Assembly: GCA_012656075.1 (NCBI GenBank)
Contig: JAAKBF010000083.1
Location: 1 to 64,000, forward strand
Length of the DNA stretch: 64,000 nt
Source of the DNA: Phytophthora hibernalis
Lineage: Eukaryota; Oomycota; Peronosporomycetes; Peronosporales; Peronosporaceae
Reading direction: 5' to 3'
Shown here: positions 41,756 to 52,080 of the stretch, piece by piece
How the letters are laid out: every line of letters starts with the position of its first letter
Numbering within the stretch: the first letter of the stretch is position 1
Translations under genes and position numbers: made by a program
Notes under the pieces: generated by a model
What the model saw: the letters and a program-made list of their open reading frames with translations, nothing else
The model's database searches: none
What the model was told of the DNA's origin: nothing

Positions 41756-44439
41756 TACTGCAGCTGAGCACCAGTTGCTGTTAGTGCAGTAGGCGATGGG
41801 GTAGACCCGTCTTATTTGGTGAGGTATCCGTGATCAAGCACGCCTCGCAGAGGCAGTGACTTCATATTTATATCATAAACGGAATGCCAATACAGCCATT
41901 ATCGGTGGGGCTTGGAGCAGATCGGCTTATCGTTGCTACAGCCCCGCTTGATCCTTCGACAACGGTGTTCCCACCCTCGGACTGGGGTGTCATTTGCTTG
42001 CAGTGCTGCCGAGATGAGGCAGCCTCGCGTGCTGGTCCAGTGCTCTCTTCTCTATCGTCGTACTCGAGCCTGTGCGCCGATGGCGTCAGGAAGTGCCACC
42101 ACTGTCATGGCGATACGCATGCGCAGAGACTAAACAGCTTGCGGGCCAAGTGTCTTCGTGGAGAAGTTCTCCAAGGAAAATACTCAAGAGAACTGGCGCC
42201 ACGCACTTTGTTTGATGCCGGTGCACGACACACGGCTTCAATCGGTGTTGGAACGCGCGCCGGCTTCCTGATCTTCGCCGATGAGCAGACAAAAATGCAT
42301 TGCAAGAAGCATTCCATTGCTATTAATACGACAGCCTCCTTGCTGCAGTAGTTCATGCCTAGATTGATGGTGCTAGCGCTGCGATGCTCCTGATCGAGAA
42401 AAACACCGCCGAAAAGCAGGACCCTATGGGACACCAAGCTGCTGCCAGTGGCAGCCTGCCGCCACTTCCAATCAACAGTTTACCTTCGAACCCGCATCCT
42501 ATCGGTGGGATTACTTTTTCATGAGATTTCAAGTCTTGGGTCGTGACGCGCGCTGCGTGGCGTAGCCATGTCGCATGTTGTGGGATTTGACATGGAGCTG
42601 AAAGCTTGCTCGCGGTGAACGGCGTGAATTTCACGATGAATCTCCATCTCGAGAGCCGGTCGATGCCGCCGTGCATCGGGACTTGCGGCTCAAATCGTCG
42701 CGAGTGAATTGCTGCAATAATGCGGACCAGCAGCTTGGCACCAAACCATGCGCTGCAGACTGCAATGCAGTTGCCTTGAAGCTCCTGCAGATTCAACTCG
42801 AAAGGCATGTCTACGACATTGCTGCAACTCGGTGTCTGAACGTCGAAACGAGTGGTGCGGCGCTGTCCTGGGTCTGCGTGTTGTTCGGTTTTTAGCGGCT
42901 TCGTTCTCTGCGCGGCCGTCTTGGCTTACTCAGACTCAATGTGTCTGTGGGACTGCATACTATAATAAGGTCGCTGCTGATGCCAGGTACTTGGTCGTTG
43001 TTGTATCTGCCCCAAACACCGGTCCGTCATATCCATCCCGGCCCGTTGATTCCGATCTCTGCCACAGAATCGATTAGGCAATGTGCGCGGTTGTAAAAGC
43101 TTTAACTTGGTACGCAGCGATCTACCACGTTAAGCCAAGGGTAGCACTTCGCTCGAATAACTACTACATGTACATGTAGTAGTTATTCGAGCAGCTGCAT
43201 TCAGCAAAAGCTGTTCACTCGGTCCACTCGGTTGTCCAACATCGGCAATCTGTGCATTTAATATTTTTAGCATGTTCAGTCGATTCGAAATGCTGATGCT
43301 GTTTGTGGAACCACTTTAGCTATAATATTGACTTCGAAGTACATGGAGTTGTTACACCTTATCGTAATTTACTTGTCGATGGGGGCAGCAGACGCGGATG
43401 ATAACTCGTGCGTTTTCGTTAGCTACAGTTATCCATAGGTGACCCATCAAGGTCCACCCTTGAAAGCTCTGCGCGTTATCAACAATTCAACAGCACCGCT
43501 GCATGGACACGCAGCACCGAGTTTGACTCGAGCGGGCTTGGTTATTTTATTACGTGCGGGTCAAGCTCATTGCAAACCACTGCTCTGGGTGATCCCGGCG
43601 ATCCGGACGGACAGGGGCAAAGGATTCGCATACAATATGCAGCACAACTACATGTAAGATAAGCGACGCTAAGCGTACGGACCTTATCCATACCAGGTAC
43701 ATGTACAACTTTACGCCCGCTATTATGGTATTCACAAGCACTAGACAAAGCTGGTGGACTTGTGTAATTGTACTCGAGCATAACGCAAGTGTACTGCATG
43801 TACTGCATGTAGCGTGTATGAAAACAGCTTCAGTTACAGCGGCTAGCTAGAGAAGTGTCCACCTGGAGTGGCCAAGCTCTAGGTCAGGATTCAATATTGA
43901 TGTAATAAGTTGAAACATTGCAGCGGACTCCAATAGCGATGAAGACCCGCAGCAGGATTGAATCCAGTGATTGAGTGCAACAACTTAGGAGTAAATCTAC
44001 CGTGCTGCAGTGACATCCGTCGGGTATCATCATGTTGAGCAAGTCGAAATTGTTTTTTGACTAAATTTTGCTTCATTTTTGTGCCGGTTCTTTCAGCTGC
44101 TACGATTTGCAAGGGGGCCACTTGGCAAGTGGCACTTGCCTGCAACTTGCCATCAACGGTGTCCGTGGCGTTGAGTCAATACCATTTTGGCCATGGGACG
44201 TGATTCCTTCCTTCATGATCGCAACGGTTGACGTGGTGCGAAACTTGCGAAACTGCTCCTAACTGCCGCTTCAAAAGCGCGCACCTTCATCCGCAGATCG
44301 ACTGACGTCAACGCCCAAACAGCAACACCAACAGACTGAAGTCACGCATAAAGAGTGTATAAATGATATTATCTCTCTGCAATCGGCTGGTTCTGCCGTG
44401 CTCTCGAAGGGTTACGGATTGCCGCATAGGCGCAATAAA
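41756..44439. other. Spacer between convergent MYB genes, 2.7 kb
   Basis: No supported gene. Open frames up to about 155 codons occur but show no recognisable domain. It contains the 42-bp palindrome described separately and several TACATGTA-like words. Confidence 0.4.
43151..43192. repeat. Perfect 42-bp palindrome
   Basis: The left arm starts GCTCGAATAACTACTACATG at 43151 and the right arm is its exact reverse complement through 43192, with no spacer (21 bp per arm). Neither arm resembles the ends of the two transposons. It could form a cruciform, or act as a hairpin if transcribed. Confidence 0.95.
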
Positions 44440-45048
44440 TTAGGCAAGAAGGAGGTCGATGGACTCCTGCACGTCTTGTCGGTAGGCATCGTCAGCCAGG
44501 ATCTCGTCGTAGGAAACTCCAGACGTGAACGGCAGCGGTTCCAGGTTAAGCAGCATATCATCCATGTCAACGTCCAGATTCAGACTAGAAAGGCTGCTGG
44601 TGCTGCTGCCGGCGTCACTGGCCACAGGGCTGCATCCGCCCGTGAGTAGTTGACCGAAGCCTCCGCCCATTGGAGACATGATACCCATGGGAAAGGCGGA
44701 GGGTGACCGCGGAGAACCCTGCATGGTGAAGTTCTTGACGCGCTGGATGCAACCTGTGGCGTGGGCGTCCACGCGGTGTTCGGGGCGCACGAACTTCTTC
44801 TTCTGTTTTCGCAGGCCGCGTCGTCGACGGTTGATCTTCTGCTGGTACTTTTGCGCGTGCGTCTGCACCTGCTTGATGGAGCGCGTGCCAATGAAGGCTG
44901 CGATGGAGCGCCACGGACCCGTGGGGAACATCTTCATGGCGTGCAGGAACTGTTCGTGCTCCTGTTCGGACCAGAGGCCGCGCGTGATTGGCGTCGATGG
45001 CGCAGGTGCAACGACGAGGTTGCCGACGCTGGCGGGCATCATGAGCAT
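44440..45048 (-). CDS. SHAQKYF-type single-repeat MYB transcription factor, copy B
   Basis: An intact single exon of 202 codons starting MLMMPASVGNLVVAP. It has one MYB repeat (GLWSEQEHEQFLHAMKMFP, GPWRSIAAFIG, QVQTHAQKYQQK), a basic RRRRGLRKQKKK nuclear-localisation-like stretch, and PEHRVDAHATG. A Gly/Met/Ser linker and an acidic tail follow (NLDVDMDDMLLNLEPLPF), ending QESIDLLLA. It is paralogous to copy A and convergent with it. The tail resembles a transcription activation region; that role is inference. Confidence 0.9.
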   Translation of the reverse strand: MLMMPASVGNLVVAPAPSTPITRGLWSEQEHEQFLHAMKMFPTGPWRSIAAFIGTRSIKQVQTHAQKYQQKINRRRRGLRKQKKKFVRPEHRVDAHATGCIQRVKNFTMQGSPRSPSAFPMGIMSPMGGGFGQLLTGGCSPVASDAGSSTSSLSSLNLDVDMDDMLLNLEPLPFTSGVSYDEILADDAYRQDVQESIDLLLA

Positions 45049-47580
45049 GGTGGGGGCGGCTATGGTTGCTGCGGTTGCTGCAATGGTGTGCTGGGCTGCT
45101 TGCGCTGCTCAAGCGAAATTCGGGAATGGAGTTGATTGATGTGACCAGGCTGCCCGCTTGGACACTTTTTAGCTTTGGCTCTCCTTGACACGCTAGAGGG
45201 GATGGGCTCCGCCGAGAGTGGGTAGGGGTAAATTATGGCTCAGAGCGATTCCTTGCGAAAAGATCGACCAATAGCAGCTGGGGTCCGCTTTAAGTACGAT
45301 TGTCTCGTCTGGCTGAGCGCGGTATCTCAGCTGGAAAACGCCGGTAATTTATCGTGTGCCGCCAAGGCTATTGCAGCAGACCGCTGAAAACAGCTTTCGG
45401 CGCCAACTTGCGGATCACGAAATAGCGCCACCAGGAGGCCTGCAAAACCGCGCTGCTCGGCTATCCAGCGATAGTGTTCAGAAAGATGCGTGGGGCAATA
45501 TTTGCTGTTTTCATCTCAGTCTAGAACTGCTACTGTAGTTGCTGCGCCAAAACCGCCCGGACAACGTTAATGCGAAATGCATTTCTCCGCTCGAACAGCA
45601 ACCGGGTGGACAAACTACATCGTCGCAGAGGAGAGTTCTGCAACGTAAAGGACCTGTCTTCATACTTTCGCGTTGGCGTTCCTCCTGCGCGTCTGGTGCG
45701 CTGAGATCACTTGAGGGACACTTTTCTCTTACCTCAACTCACGTCAATACAGGTACGCAGATGCTGGAACGCTTGGCTTAAACTGATTGCTTCTGGTTGG
45801 AACGGCCTAGCTAATCGCGACGACAGCAGCAATTTCCGCAAGCTGCTGTCTTATAATACAACGCATATGCTGCCTGGCGTCTGGCCGGCATGCCAGCGAT
45901 AGCCTAGGAAACCAACTGACGCGCTCCGATATACCCTTCGAAACATTCGGAGACCGCTAATAAATTACATTGGAAACCTTGGTTGTGTCATATCTGCGAC
46001 ACACTCATGTCGCTCCGCAGGTCATTCAGATTATTTCCGTATTTTATCTAGTAGCGGTGCCACTCGCCAGAAAAAGATCGGTGAGTCTTTGAAAGCGTTG
46101 AAGTTGCCTGCGTTTTCTTTTTTAACAGCGCTGGACCAACGCCTGCACTGCCAGCGCTCTCGGTCGCCGTTGATCATGACGCACTGCTGCGACCGAGCTT
46201 CCTTCGGCCTCGTTCGGTTTGGTTGCGGCTGCTTCTCCCGCCGTCCTCGCATGGCTTTAGTCTTGCACAGTTGTCATGGGCATCATGAACTGGTTGCTGA
46301 CTCGACTTTCGACGAACTGGTTGTGTATGAGACACCAGCCGCCGCTTCCACTGCGGGCATGCATGCACGTCGCTTTCCTTCCGTGGGATGCGGCAAGAGC
46401 GCCGCCGCCGCGAAAATGAGAGTGCCAACACGTTTTTGAGTGGATTCCTACCCTCCTGCACGAAAGGGGTTGGCTCTAGCACCATGGCTGCCGAAAATGC
46501 AACTTTCTCTAGGCCTTCGCAGCATTTGTGCGAGCAGCGCGCCACCGCTTCTGTCATAGATGGCATGGACACTTGAATTCGCCTCAATGTAAACAGCGCC
46601 TTCACAGTCGAGCGCGATGAGGCAAGTCGCTGTGACCGCACCGTCGAGACTCGTCAAACTTGTCCCTGACAACGAACTTTCGATGGGCTTCTTGCCTCCT
46701 GGCTCGTGGTTGTGTGTACGGAAATAGTTTAAGCAGCAGCGTGTTGCAGCCCCGTCCATCCCCGCAAATCTTTTTTGTGGACCAAACCAAACTTTCGCTC
46801 AAGGAGGAGATCCACTGCCACAACGGCACCGATAGCGGCGATATTCGCTGCGGGGCAAGCTGCGTGTCGCGGTCGGATCAAGCCGCGGATATGGCTGCGT
46901 GCGACACGAGAGGCCGTCGGCGTTGCGCATGGAAATTCACGTCAAGGTGCTTGACTCAGGCGAAGCTGCTGGTCGTGGAGAAGAACTACGAAGAGCGCCC
47001 ATGAACTGAGCTGGGCGGTGCTGAGTCCAGGAGGTACATGTACGTATCCGATGCCGATCGAACTCCAGAATGCCGCGGTTGAGTCTCTCTGACCGCAGGG
47101 CTTTCCACCCGAGCCGTCTGCCTGGCAGTGTCTGCCTTGCGAGCTGGAGAGACGTCCGAGGTTCAGACGAAAGCCAAGGTTTGTCACTGCCCGCGGCCGA
47201 CTTGTTAAAGGAGCCCATGAAGTTGCTTAAACGGGAGCCGTTAGCTAGGCGGACTGGTAGTTGGGTGACTGAAGTTCGTTGCTGGTGTCGGACGGACTCC
47301 GTCCGACGGACGCCGTGCTGCTCATTCCGCGATTCGTCTCATGCAGCTAAAGCGATTCGCCGAGTAGTCGAGAGATTCATCAACCCGAAGAACGGTGTGC
47401 ATAGGTCAAGAACGCCCATGACCAATTCATGCTCAACTGAACACCGCTGCGCCACGTCAACTTCGACAATCTAATGCACGATGACGACACCAAGTACATG
47501 TAGATGGCTCTACCAAGCTGAGAGCTGCGTTCGCAAATAAAAACTGGCATTAAATCATTAGGAAGTCATTGGAGAGTCGT
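45049..47580. other. Gene-poor region, 2.5 kb
   Basis: The first part is the promoter side of MYB copy B. Beyond that are only short frames without recognisable domains. I see no RNA gene or terminal repeat. Confidence 0.4.
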
Positions 47581-48276
47581 TCACTCATTGTCCATCTCAC
47601 TCCATTGTGCAGCCGCCGACTTCCGTCGCAGCTTTAGCGGGGGCTCCTCCTCAACCTTCCCGTCCTCCTCCACTACCTTGGACACCACTGCGACACTCTT
47701 CCTCTTGAGACTCTTGCGAGCCCCTGCCGTTGCCGCGCGCTTGTCAATGTGAAAGTCAAAGCCCACGGGGGTCGTGAGCTTCGTACGTCGCACCGCAGGG
47801 ACGCCCACACCTCCACTGGCTGTAAGAGCTCTCGAGAACTTGTCACTCTTTCCCGGTGCAGCTCCGTGCGTCGTGGCGTCGTGGTACTTTTGCGTCTTGC
47901 GCTTCTGCAACTGCACGCGTTTGCGGATGGCCGCAATCTCCAGCAACTCGCGCGACGTCCGCGTCAACATGTCGGCGCGGGGGCGGACCGCGGCCTCCTT
48001 CAGCCGGTGGAACTTGGGCGACTTGGGGATCGTCAGGCGGCCGTTATCCTTGGCCACACGCGCCAGTCGACGCCGCTTACGTGTCACCTCACGCGCCTCC
48101 GCCAGCTCCTTCTCCTTTCCAGTCAACGCTTTCGCTCTGGAGCCTGCGAGCGACGCCTTCGTGGGTCTCAGCAGCCGATCAGTGGATGAAATAGCACGCA
48201 CTCGAGGCACACGTGGGGTTGCTCCACGGAGCAGCGCGTCTGGGTCGTGGTCGTACAGGGAGCGCGTAGGCGCCAT
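47581..48276 (-). CDS. TPX2-like microtubule-associated protein
   Basis: A basic protein of 231 codons from MAPTRSLYDHD. It has a helical Lys/Arg/Glu region (LTGKEKELAEAREVTRKRRR), then PKSPKFHRLKEAAVRPR, then KLTTPVGFDFHIDKRA, which resembles the C-terminal TPX2 block (a short K/P...F-x-F-x-T/D-x-R-A motif). TPX2 proteins bind microtubules and help spindle assembly. Basic KSLKRKS and LKLRRKS stretches near the C-terminus could be nuclear-localisation signals. The match rests on short motifs, so a generic basic nuclear protein is the alternative. An in-frame upstream start codon at 48360 adds 28 residues without obvious conservation. Confidence 0.5.
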   Translation of the reverse strand: MAPTRSLYDHDPDALLRGATPRVPRVRAISSTDRLLRPTKASLAGSRAKALTGKEKELAEAREVTRKRRRLARVAKDNGRLTIPKSPKFHRLKEAAVRPRADMLTRTSRELLEIAAIRKRVQLQKRKTQKYHDATTHGAAPGKSDKFSRALTASGGVGVPAVRRTKLTTPVGFDFHIDKRAATAGARKSLKRKSVAVVSKVVEEDGKVEEEPPLKLRRKSAAAQWSEMDNE

Positions 48277-48464
48277 GACGAAGCTATACGCTTTTCTTGA
48301 AAACTGGCATACAAACACCAAGTTGATGTGGCAGCCCGCCTTTTTGCCCAACCGATTCAAAATTCAAACAATTATGAATATTGTCCAATTAAAATGAATG
48401 CATGATATCCACCAATTAGAAGAGAGATACTATTTTTTGCTAAAGTTGAAGCACGAGCTGTACC

Positions 48465-49736
48465 ATGCGGCCGATGCCCCCAGCTCCACGAGCTGTTTTC
48501 CAGGACGATGTCGACGCGCCTACTGCAGTACAAGCGATGCATGTATCCATCCCGCTCAAGCCACAACACACGCCGGCAGCGCTGTCTCCAAAATTGACTC
48601 AAGCAGTGAAAGACGAGTTCGCCATCCGCTATCTACAGCAAATTGGCGCCAATTCCACTCCGGAGAATATTGCGATGGTATTGCAACATTTACCATTGGA
48701 GAAATGTGCAGTATCCGCCGCCTGGAAATCCCGCGGGTCTCTGGCTAATGTGTTGGCTATTGACTTGAACCCAAAAACTCTGACTCAAACGGGGGCAGCT
48801 TCTTTGACAGTAGAAGCACGAGGTGCTAAACAGCAAGAACCAATGCAAGTGGATGCTATTGCAGAGCAATTAACACCGAGGCGTCAACTGCGCCAGCAAA
48901 CTCGGTACGTGTATCAGATTGGCACGGTGAGTTTCACTTTCGACGACATAAAGCGCAAATTTTTGCTGCCATTCAAGCTCGCCATACCACCGCCCGAGCC
49001 TGATGTGCTACAGCTTTATGGTACATGTACGCATGCGGAGGTTGATGCAGAATTGGCGCCGAACCAAGAGCAGATTAGGAATTCGAGCGCAGCGCCGGGC
49101 TCACCAACAACTCAAGGAATTGTTGGCAAATGGGAGACGGAGAGACGACTCAAATCTGTAGACGAACGCACCGTACCGCCCAACGCCAGCACAGAAACCG
49201 TGTCCGAAATGCACCATGAGTTCTATCTTACTCTGCCGTTGGTGTCATTAGGTCTGCCCGAGGGTGCCGAGCACACGCGGACCGTGCTTTATGAAACTCT
49301 GCTCAGCCCCGCCATGGTAGAACTCGTTCAGAGCACTGGGCAGTACCTCTTCCTCACTGTGATACACTCGCCGACCACATCTAGGGAGACGAGATTGAGC
49401 AGCTACAACCAAGATGCACTTTTCGTCTCCATCGTGCAGCGCTTTGCCATGCTTCGAGCTAAAATGGAGCGCAAGGAGCGTTCGACACCTCGACCTCAAC
49501 TTGCCGTGCTCGTGCCGCTACTACTGCTTGCTCTTCGCGTAGACATTGAGACACTTGTGCGTCTGCAGTATCCAATAAGCTTCTCGTGTGTCGGAAGAGA
49601 TGGATCGACTGCTGCAAGTCATCGACGACAGAATCTCGCAGCTCTTAGACCCCGACGCCAACTGGAGTCGTCTCGCCGTGCTGGAGACGACGCACGAGGC
49701 AGGTCAAGCTCGAGCATCATCCAGCTTCCAACGTAA
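48465..49736 (+). CDS. Unrecognised protein
   Basis: An open frame of 423 codons with no family I recognise. It opens with a Pro-rich N-terminus, then a helical segment (LTQAVKDEFAIRYLQQIG), a middle region rich in Gln/Glu/Pro, and HHEFYLTLPLVSLGLPEG. A hydrophobic stretch follows (LAVLVPLLLLALRVDIETL). Near 49585 the frame probably changes, since the overlapping frame gives SEEMDRLLQVIDDRISQLL, a good amphipathic helix that fits as a continuation. The 3' end is therefore uncertain and may extend to about 49730-50040. Codon use (third-position G/C moderate) is weaker than in neighbouring housekeeping genes. Confidence 0.5.
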   Translation: MRPMPPAPRAVFQDDVDAPTAVQAMHVSIPLKPQHTPAALSPKLTQAVKDEFAIRYLQQIGANSTPENIAMVLQHLPLEKCAVSAAWKSRGSLANVLAIDLNPKTLTQTGAASLTVEARGAKQQEPMQVDAIAEQLTPRRQLRQQTRYVYQIGTVSFTFDDIKRKFLLPFKLAIPPPEPDVLQLYGTCTHAEVDAELAPNQEQIRNSSAAPGSPTTQGIVGKWETERRLKSVDERTVPPNASTETVSEMHHEFYLTLPLVSLGLPEGAEHTRTVLYETLLSPAMVELVQSTGQYLFLTVIHSPTTSRETRLSSYNQDALFVSIVQRFAMLRAKMERKERSTPRPQLAVLVPLLLLALRVDIETLVRLQYPISFSCVGRDGSTAASHRRQNLAALRPRRQLESSRRAGDDARGRSSSSIIQLPT

Positions 49737-50180
49737 TCATCGACATCGTCGACTTCGAGACCAATTCTTCCAGACCAGCGCAGTGCTGCACGGCCTCATC
49801 CCAGAGCCTTCGTCTGGAAATTGTCGCCGCGTCATGACACTGCGTGGCGGTGCTGGGATCGGCCATTACCCAGCGCTTTCCAATGATCCTCCACAAACCA
49901 CCTGCTCCACATCTTCGTCATCTGCAGAGGAACATCGTCTTCCAGACAAGTCCAGCTTCAACACCAAGAACGTCGTCCCCGTGTCCATCGCCTCGAAACT
50001 CTCGCTTCTTCGAAGCCTCCGCCGCTCTCATATATCCTAAATCATGCACAAGAAGCACTGTACCCACCCTCAACAATTCTCTAAATCATAGCAAATGGAC
50101 ATGAAATTCTTTCTCAACTGAGCACAAGAACAAGTCAACTAAAAGCACTCATCACCTTCAGTCGGCCGTCAACCGTCCGC

Positions 50181-50621
50181 CTACTTGGTGAGCTGCTCCC
50201 AGAGCGAGTCCACGTCACCGCGCGAGTTGGCAACGACAGTGCGTCCGTCCAGAGTGATGACCTTGCCCTCGCTGTCCACAAAGACGAGCATGGGGATGCC
50301 CGTGACGCCGAACTTGGCGCTCAATCCCTGGCTGGAGGCGCGATCCTCGAAGGGCACAGCCAGGAACGGCATCTCGCCGAAGTACTCGTTGTACTGACCC
50401 GCATCACGGTCCGACGAGACGAAGATGAGCTCGAACTCCGGGTGCTCCTCGATCATGTCGTCGTACACGGCGCTCAAGAAGGGCGTGAACTGGCGGCACG
50501 GCGGGCACCAGTGCGCGCTGAAGTAGAAACCCACGACCTTCTTGCCGACCAGCTTGTAGTCCGTGTCCTGCAGACCGTCCTTCGTCTGGAGTTTGGCGCC
50601 GAGCTGTTCCGACCACTTCAT
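50181..50621 (-). CDS. Tryparedoxin/nucleoredoxin-like thiol oxidoreductase
   Basis: A thioredoxin-fold protein of 146 codons with the active site FSAHWCPPCRQFTPFL. WCPPC is characteristic of tryparedoxins and nucleoredoxins, not classic thioredoxins (WCGPC). The fold continues with LIFVSSDRDAGQYNEYF and ends with the cis-Pro region GVTGIPMLVFVDSEGKVIT. It starts MKWSEQLGAKLQ at 50621; there is no signal peptide, so it is likely cytosolic. It probably transfers electrons to peroxiredoxins or other thiol targets. No frame break. Confidence 0.9.
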   Translation of the reverse strand: MKWSEQLGAKLQTKDGLQDTDYKLVGKKVVGFYFSAHWCPPCRQFTPFLSAVYDDMIEEHPEFELIFVSSDRDAGQYNEYFGEMPFLAVPFEDRASSQGLSAKFGVTGIPMLVFVDSEGKVITLDGRTVVANSRGDVDSLWEQLTK

Positions 50622-51003
50622 AGTTTTTGTTGTTCGCGTTTCTCCGTCTGGGGGCTGTATTGCTAGAGAGAAAATGAGAAGAGATTGCAGAGGAACCGGA
50701 GCGGACACAATAGTTTGAAGCTACCGGGAAATTCATGATTTTGCCACGTGGATCCAACTCGTGCACCCGACTGGTCCAACGACCCGCCGTTTCGTAATCA
50801 TCAAGCTCAACCCCGCAGTACCGTGGGGGACATCGTTAGCGTATAACGGTACGAAAAATAGCAGTGAATTATGGTCATCAACAAGTCCTACAGTCGCCTC
50901 TGTCTACGTGGAGGTGTCGCCGAGCGTAGCGATTGAGATCTGACACAGCAATTCCCTCCGAGCGGCGTGCACTTCTCGTTAAGCATGCTGTCTATCTCGT
51001 CAT

Positions 51004-51672
51004 CTATTCCTCCGCGGTCGCCTCCTCCAGCTGCTTCTTGGCGTTCTCGCGCGCCAGCTTCTTGGTCAGGTGGCGGTTCAGCGGCTTCTTGGACGGGTCA
51101 AACTCGCGCAGCACCACCGTCAGGTGCGTGTGCGGGTGGTGCATCACTCCCGAACGTCCTGCAAAAATACCACAAAATCAATCAACTTCTCTGTTCCTAC
51201 AGTCCACCAGCAGCCTCAACGCACCTCGTCCCATAATCCGCAGACGCTTGAGGAACGTGCCCTTGTTCACGAAGCACTCGGACACCATGAGGTTCTCCGG
51301 CTCAATCTGGTACTTGATGTCGGCCAGGTTGATGGCGTTCTGCACCGTCTTCTGGAAGATCTCGGCCTTGCGCTTGGGCGAGAACTTCATCTGCAAAATT
51401 GCTTCGGTAGCCGACAGTCCGCGCACTTGTTGCGCCAGGTACGCCAGCTTGCGGGGACTGGCGCGGATGGCGCGCTTCACTGTCTTGACGGTACGAGGTT
51501 CAGCGGGGGACGTGGAGCTCAGGAACGCAGCGGTGTCAGCGTCCGTAGCGGCTTCACCCTCCAAGGCGGTCGTAGACATTGTTGCCCGGGTCACACTTCC
51601 CATGAAGACGCTACCGGCGGCCGGGCGGAGCGTCAGCGCTCCCATCTGCGAGCGCAGCGTGGCCAGCATCAT
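51004..51672 (-). CDS. MRPL22: Mitochondrial ribosomal protein uL22
   Basis: A large-subunit ribosomal protein that lines the exit tunnel. Two exons: 51672-51225 and 51158-51004, joined as M-G-R-G|R-S-G across a 67-bp intron. The uL22 core is RAIRASPRKLAYLAQQVRG, AILQMKFSPKRKAEIFQKT, INLADIKYQIEPENLMV, then KRLRIMGRG and HLTVVLREF. The N-terminal 60 residues are rich in Arg, Ser, Thr and Ala and lack acidic residues at first (MMLATLRSQMGALTLRP), typical of a mitochondrial presequence. An upstream in-frame ATG at 51714 is possible. Confidence 0.9.
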
Positions 51673-51714
51673 GTTAGTGAGTTGTTGAGCGCGACGACCT
51701 CTTTGCTGCCACAC

Positions 51715-52080
51715 ATCGACTAGGACCTGGCGGAAATGATAGAAACTTACATCTATTTGGAGAGGTTATCGAACTCGAACACATAACGGTTATTTGCGGT
51801 TTGACTTGTCCATTTTTTTGAACACATGGCTACACAGGTTGAAGATGTTGCCCTTGGCAGCTCATTGAAATTTGTATACCGAAGCTCTACAAAAGGCTGT
51901 CTCTACTACTGTAGTAATTGACTGAGTGCTACGCTCGCTAAGTTGGGGGTACGGCGTGATATATGTGACTTAAGTGTCGTGCCTGGTCCCCTTCCTTGAC
52001 GCGAAGACGTGCTCGACTCTCCAGTCTGGTCTGCTTGCCCTCACGTCACCACATGCAAATATCCCTAACGATTGGGCGTC
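51715..52080. other. Intergenic, no gene seen
   Basis: Between the 5' end of the uL22 gene and the 3' end of the PDZ-ZZ gene. No supported frame. Confidence 0.5.

Noticed and set aside
43800..43815. TACTGCATG repeats near the MYB spacer as a CRISPR-like array
   Set aside because: Only two short copies without regular spacers; eukaryotic context.
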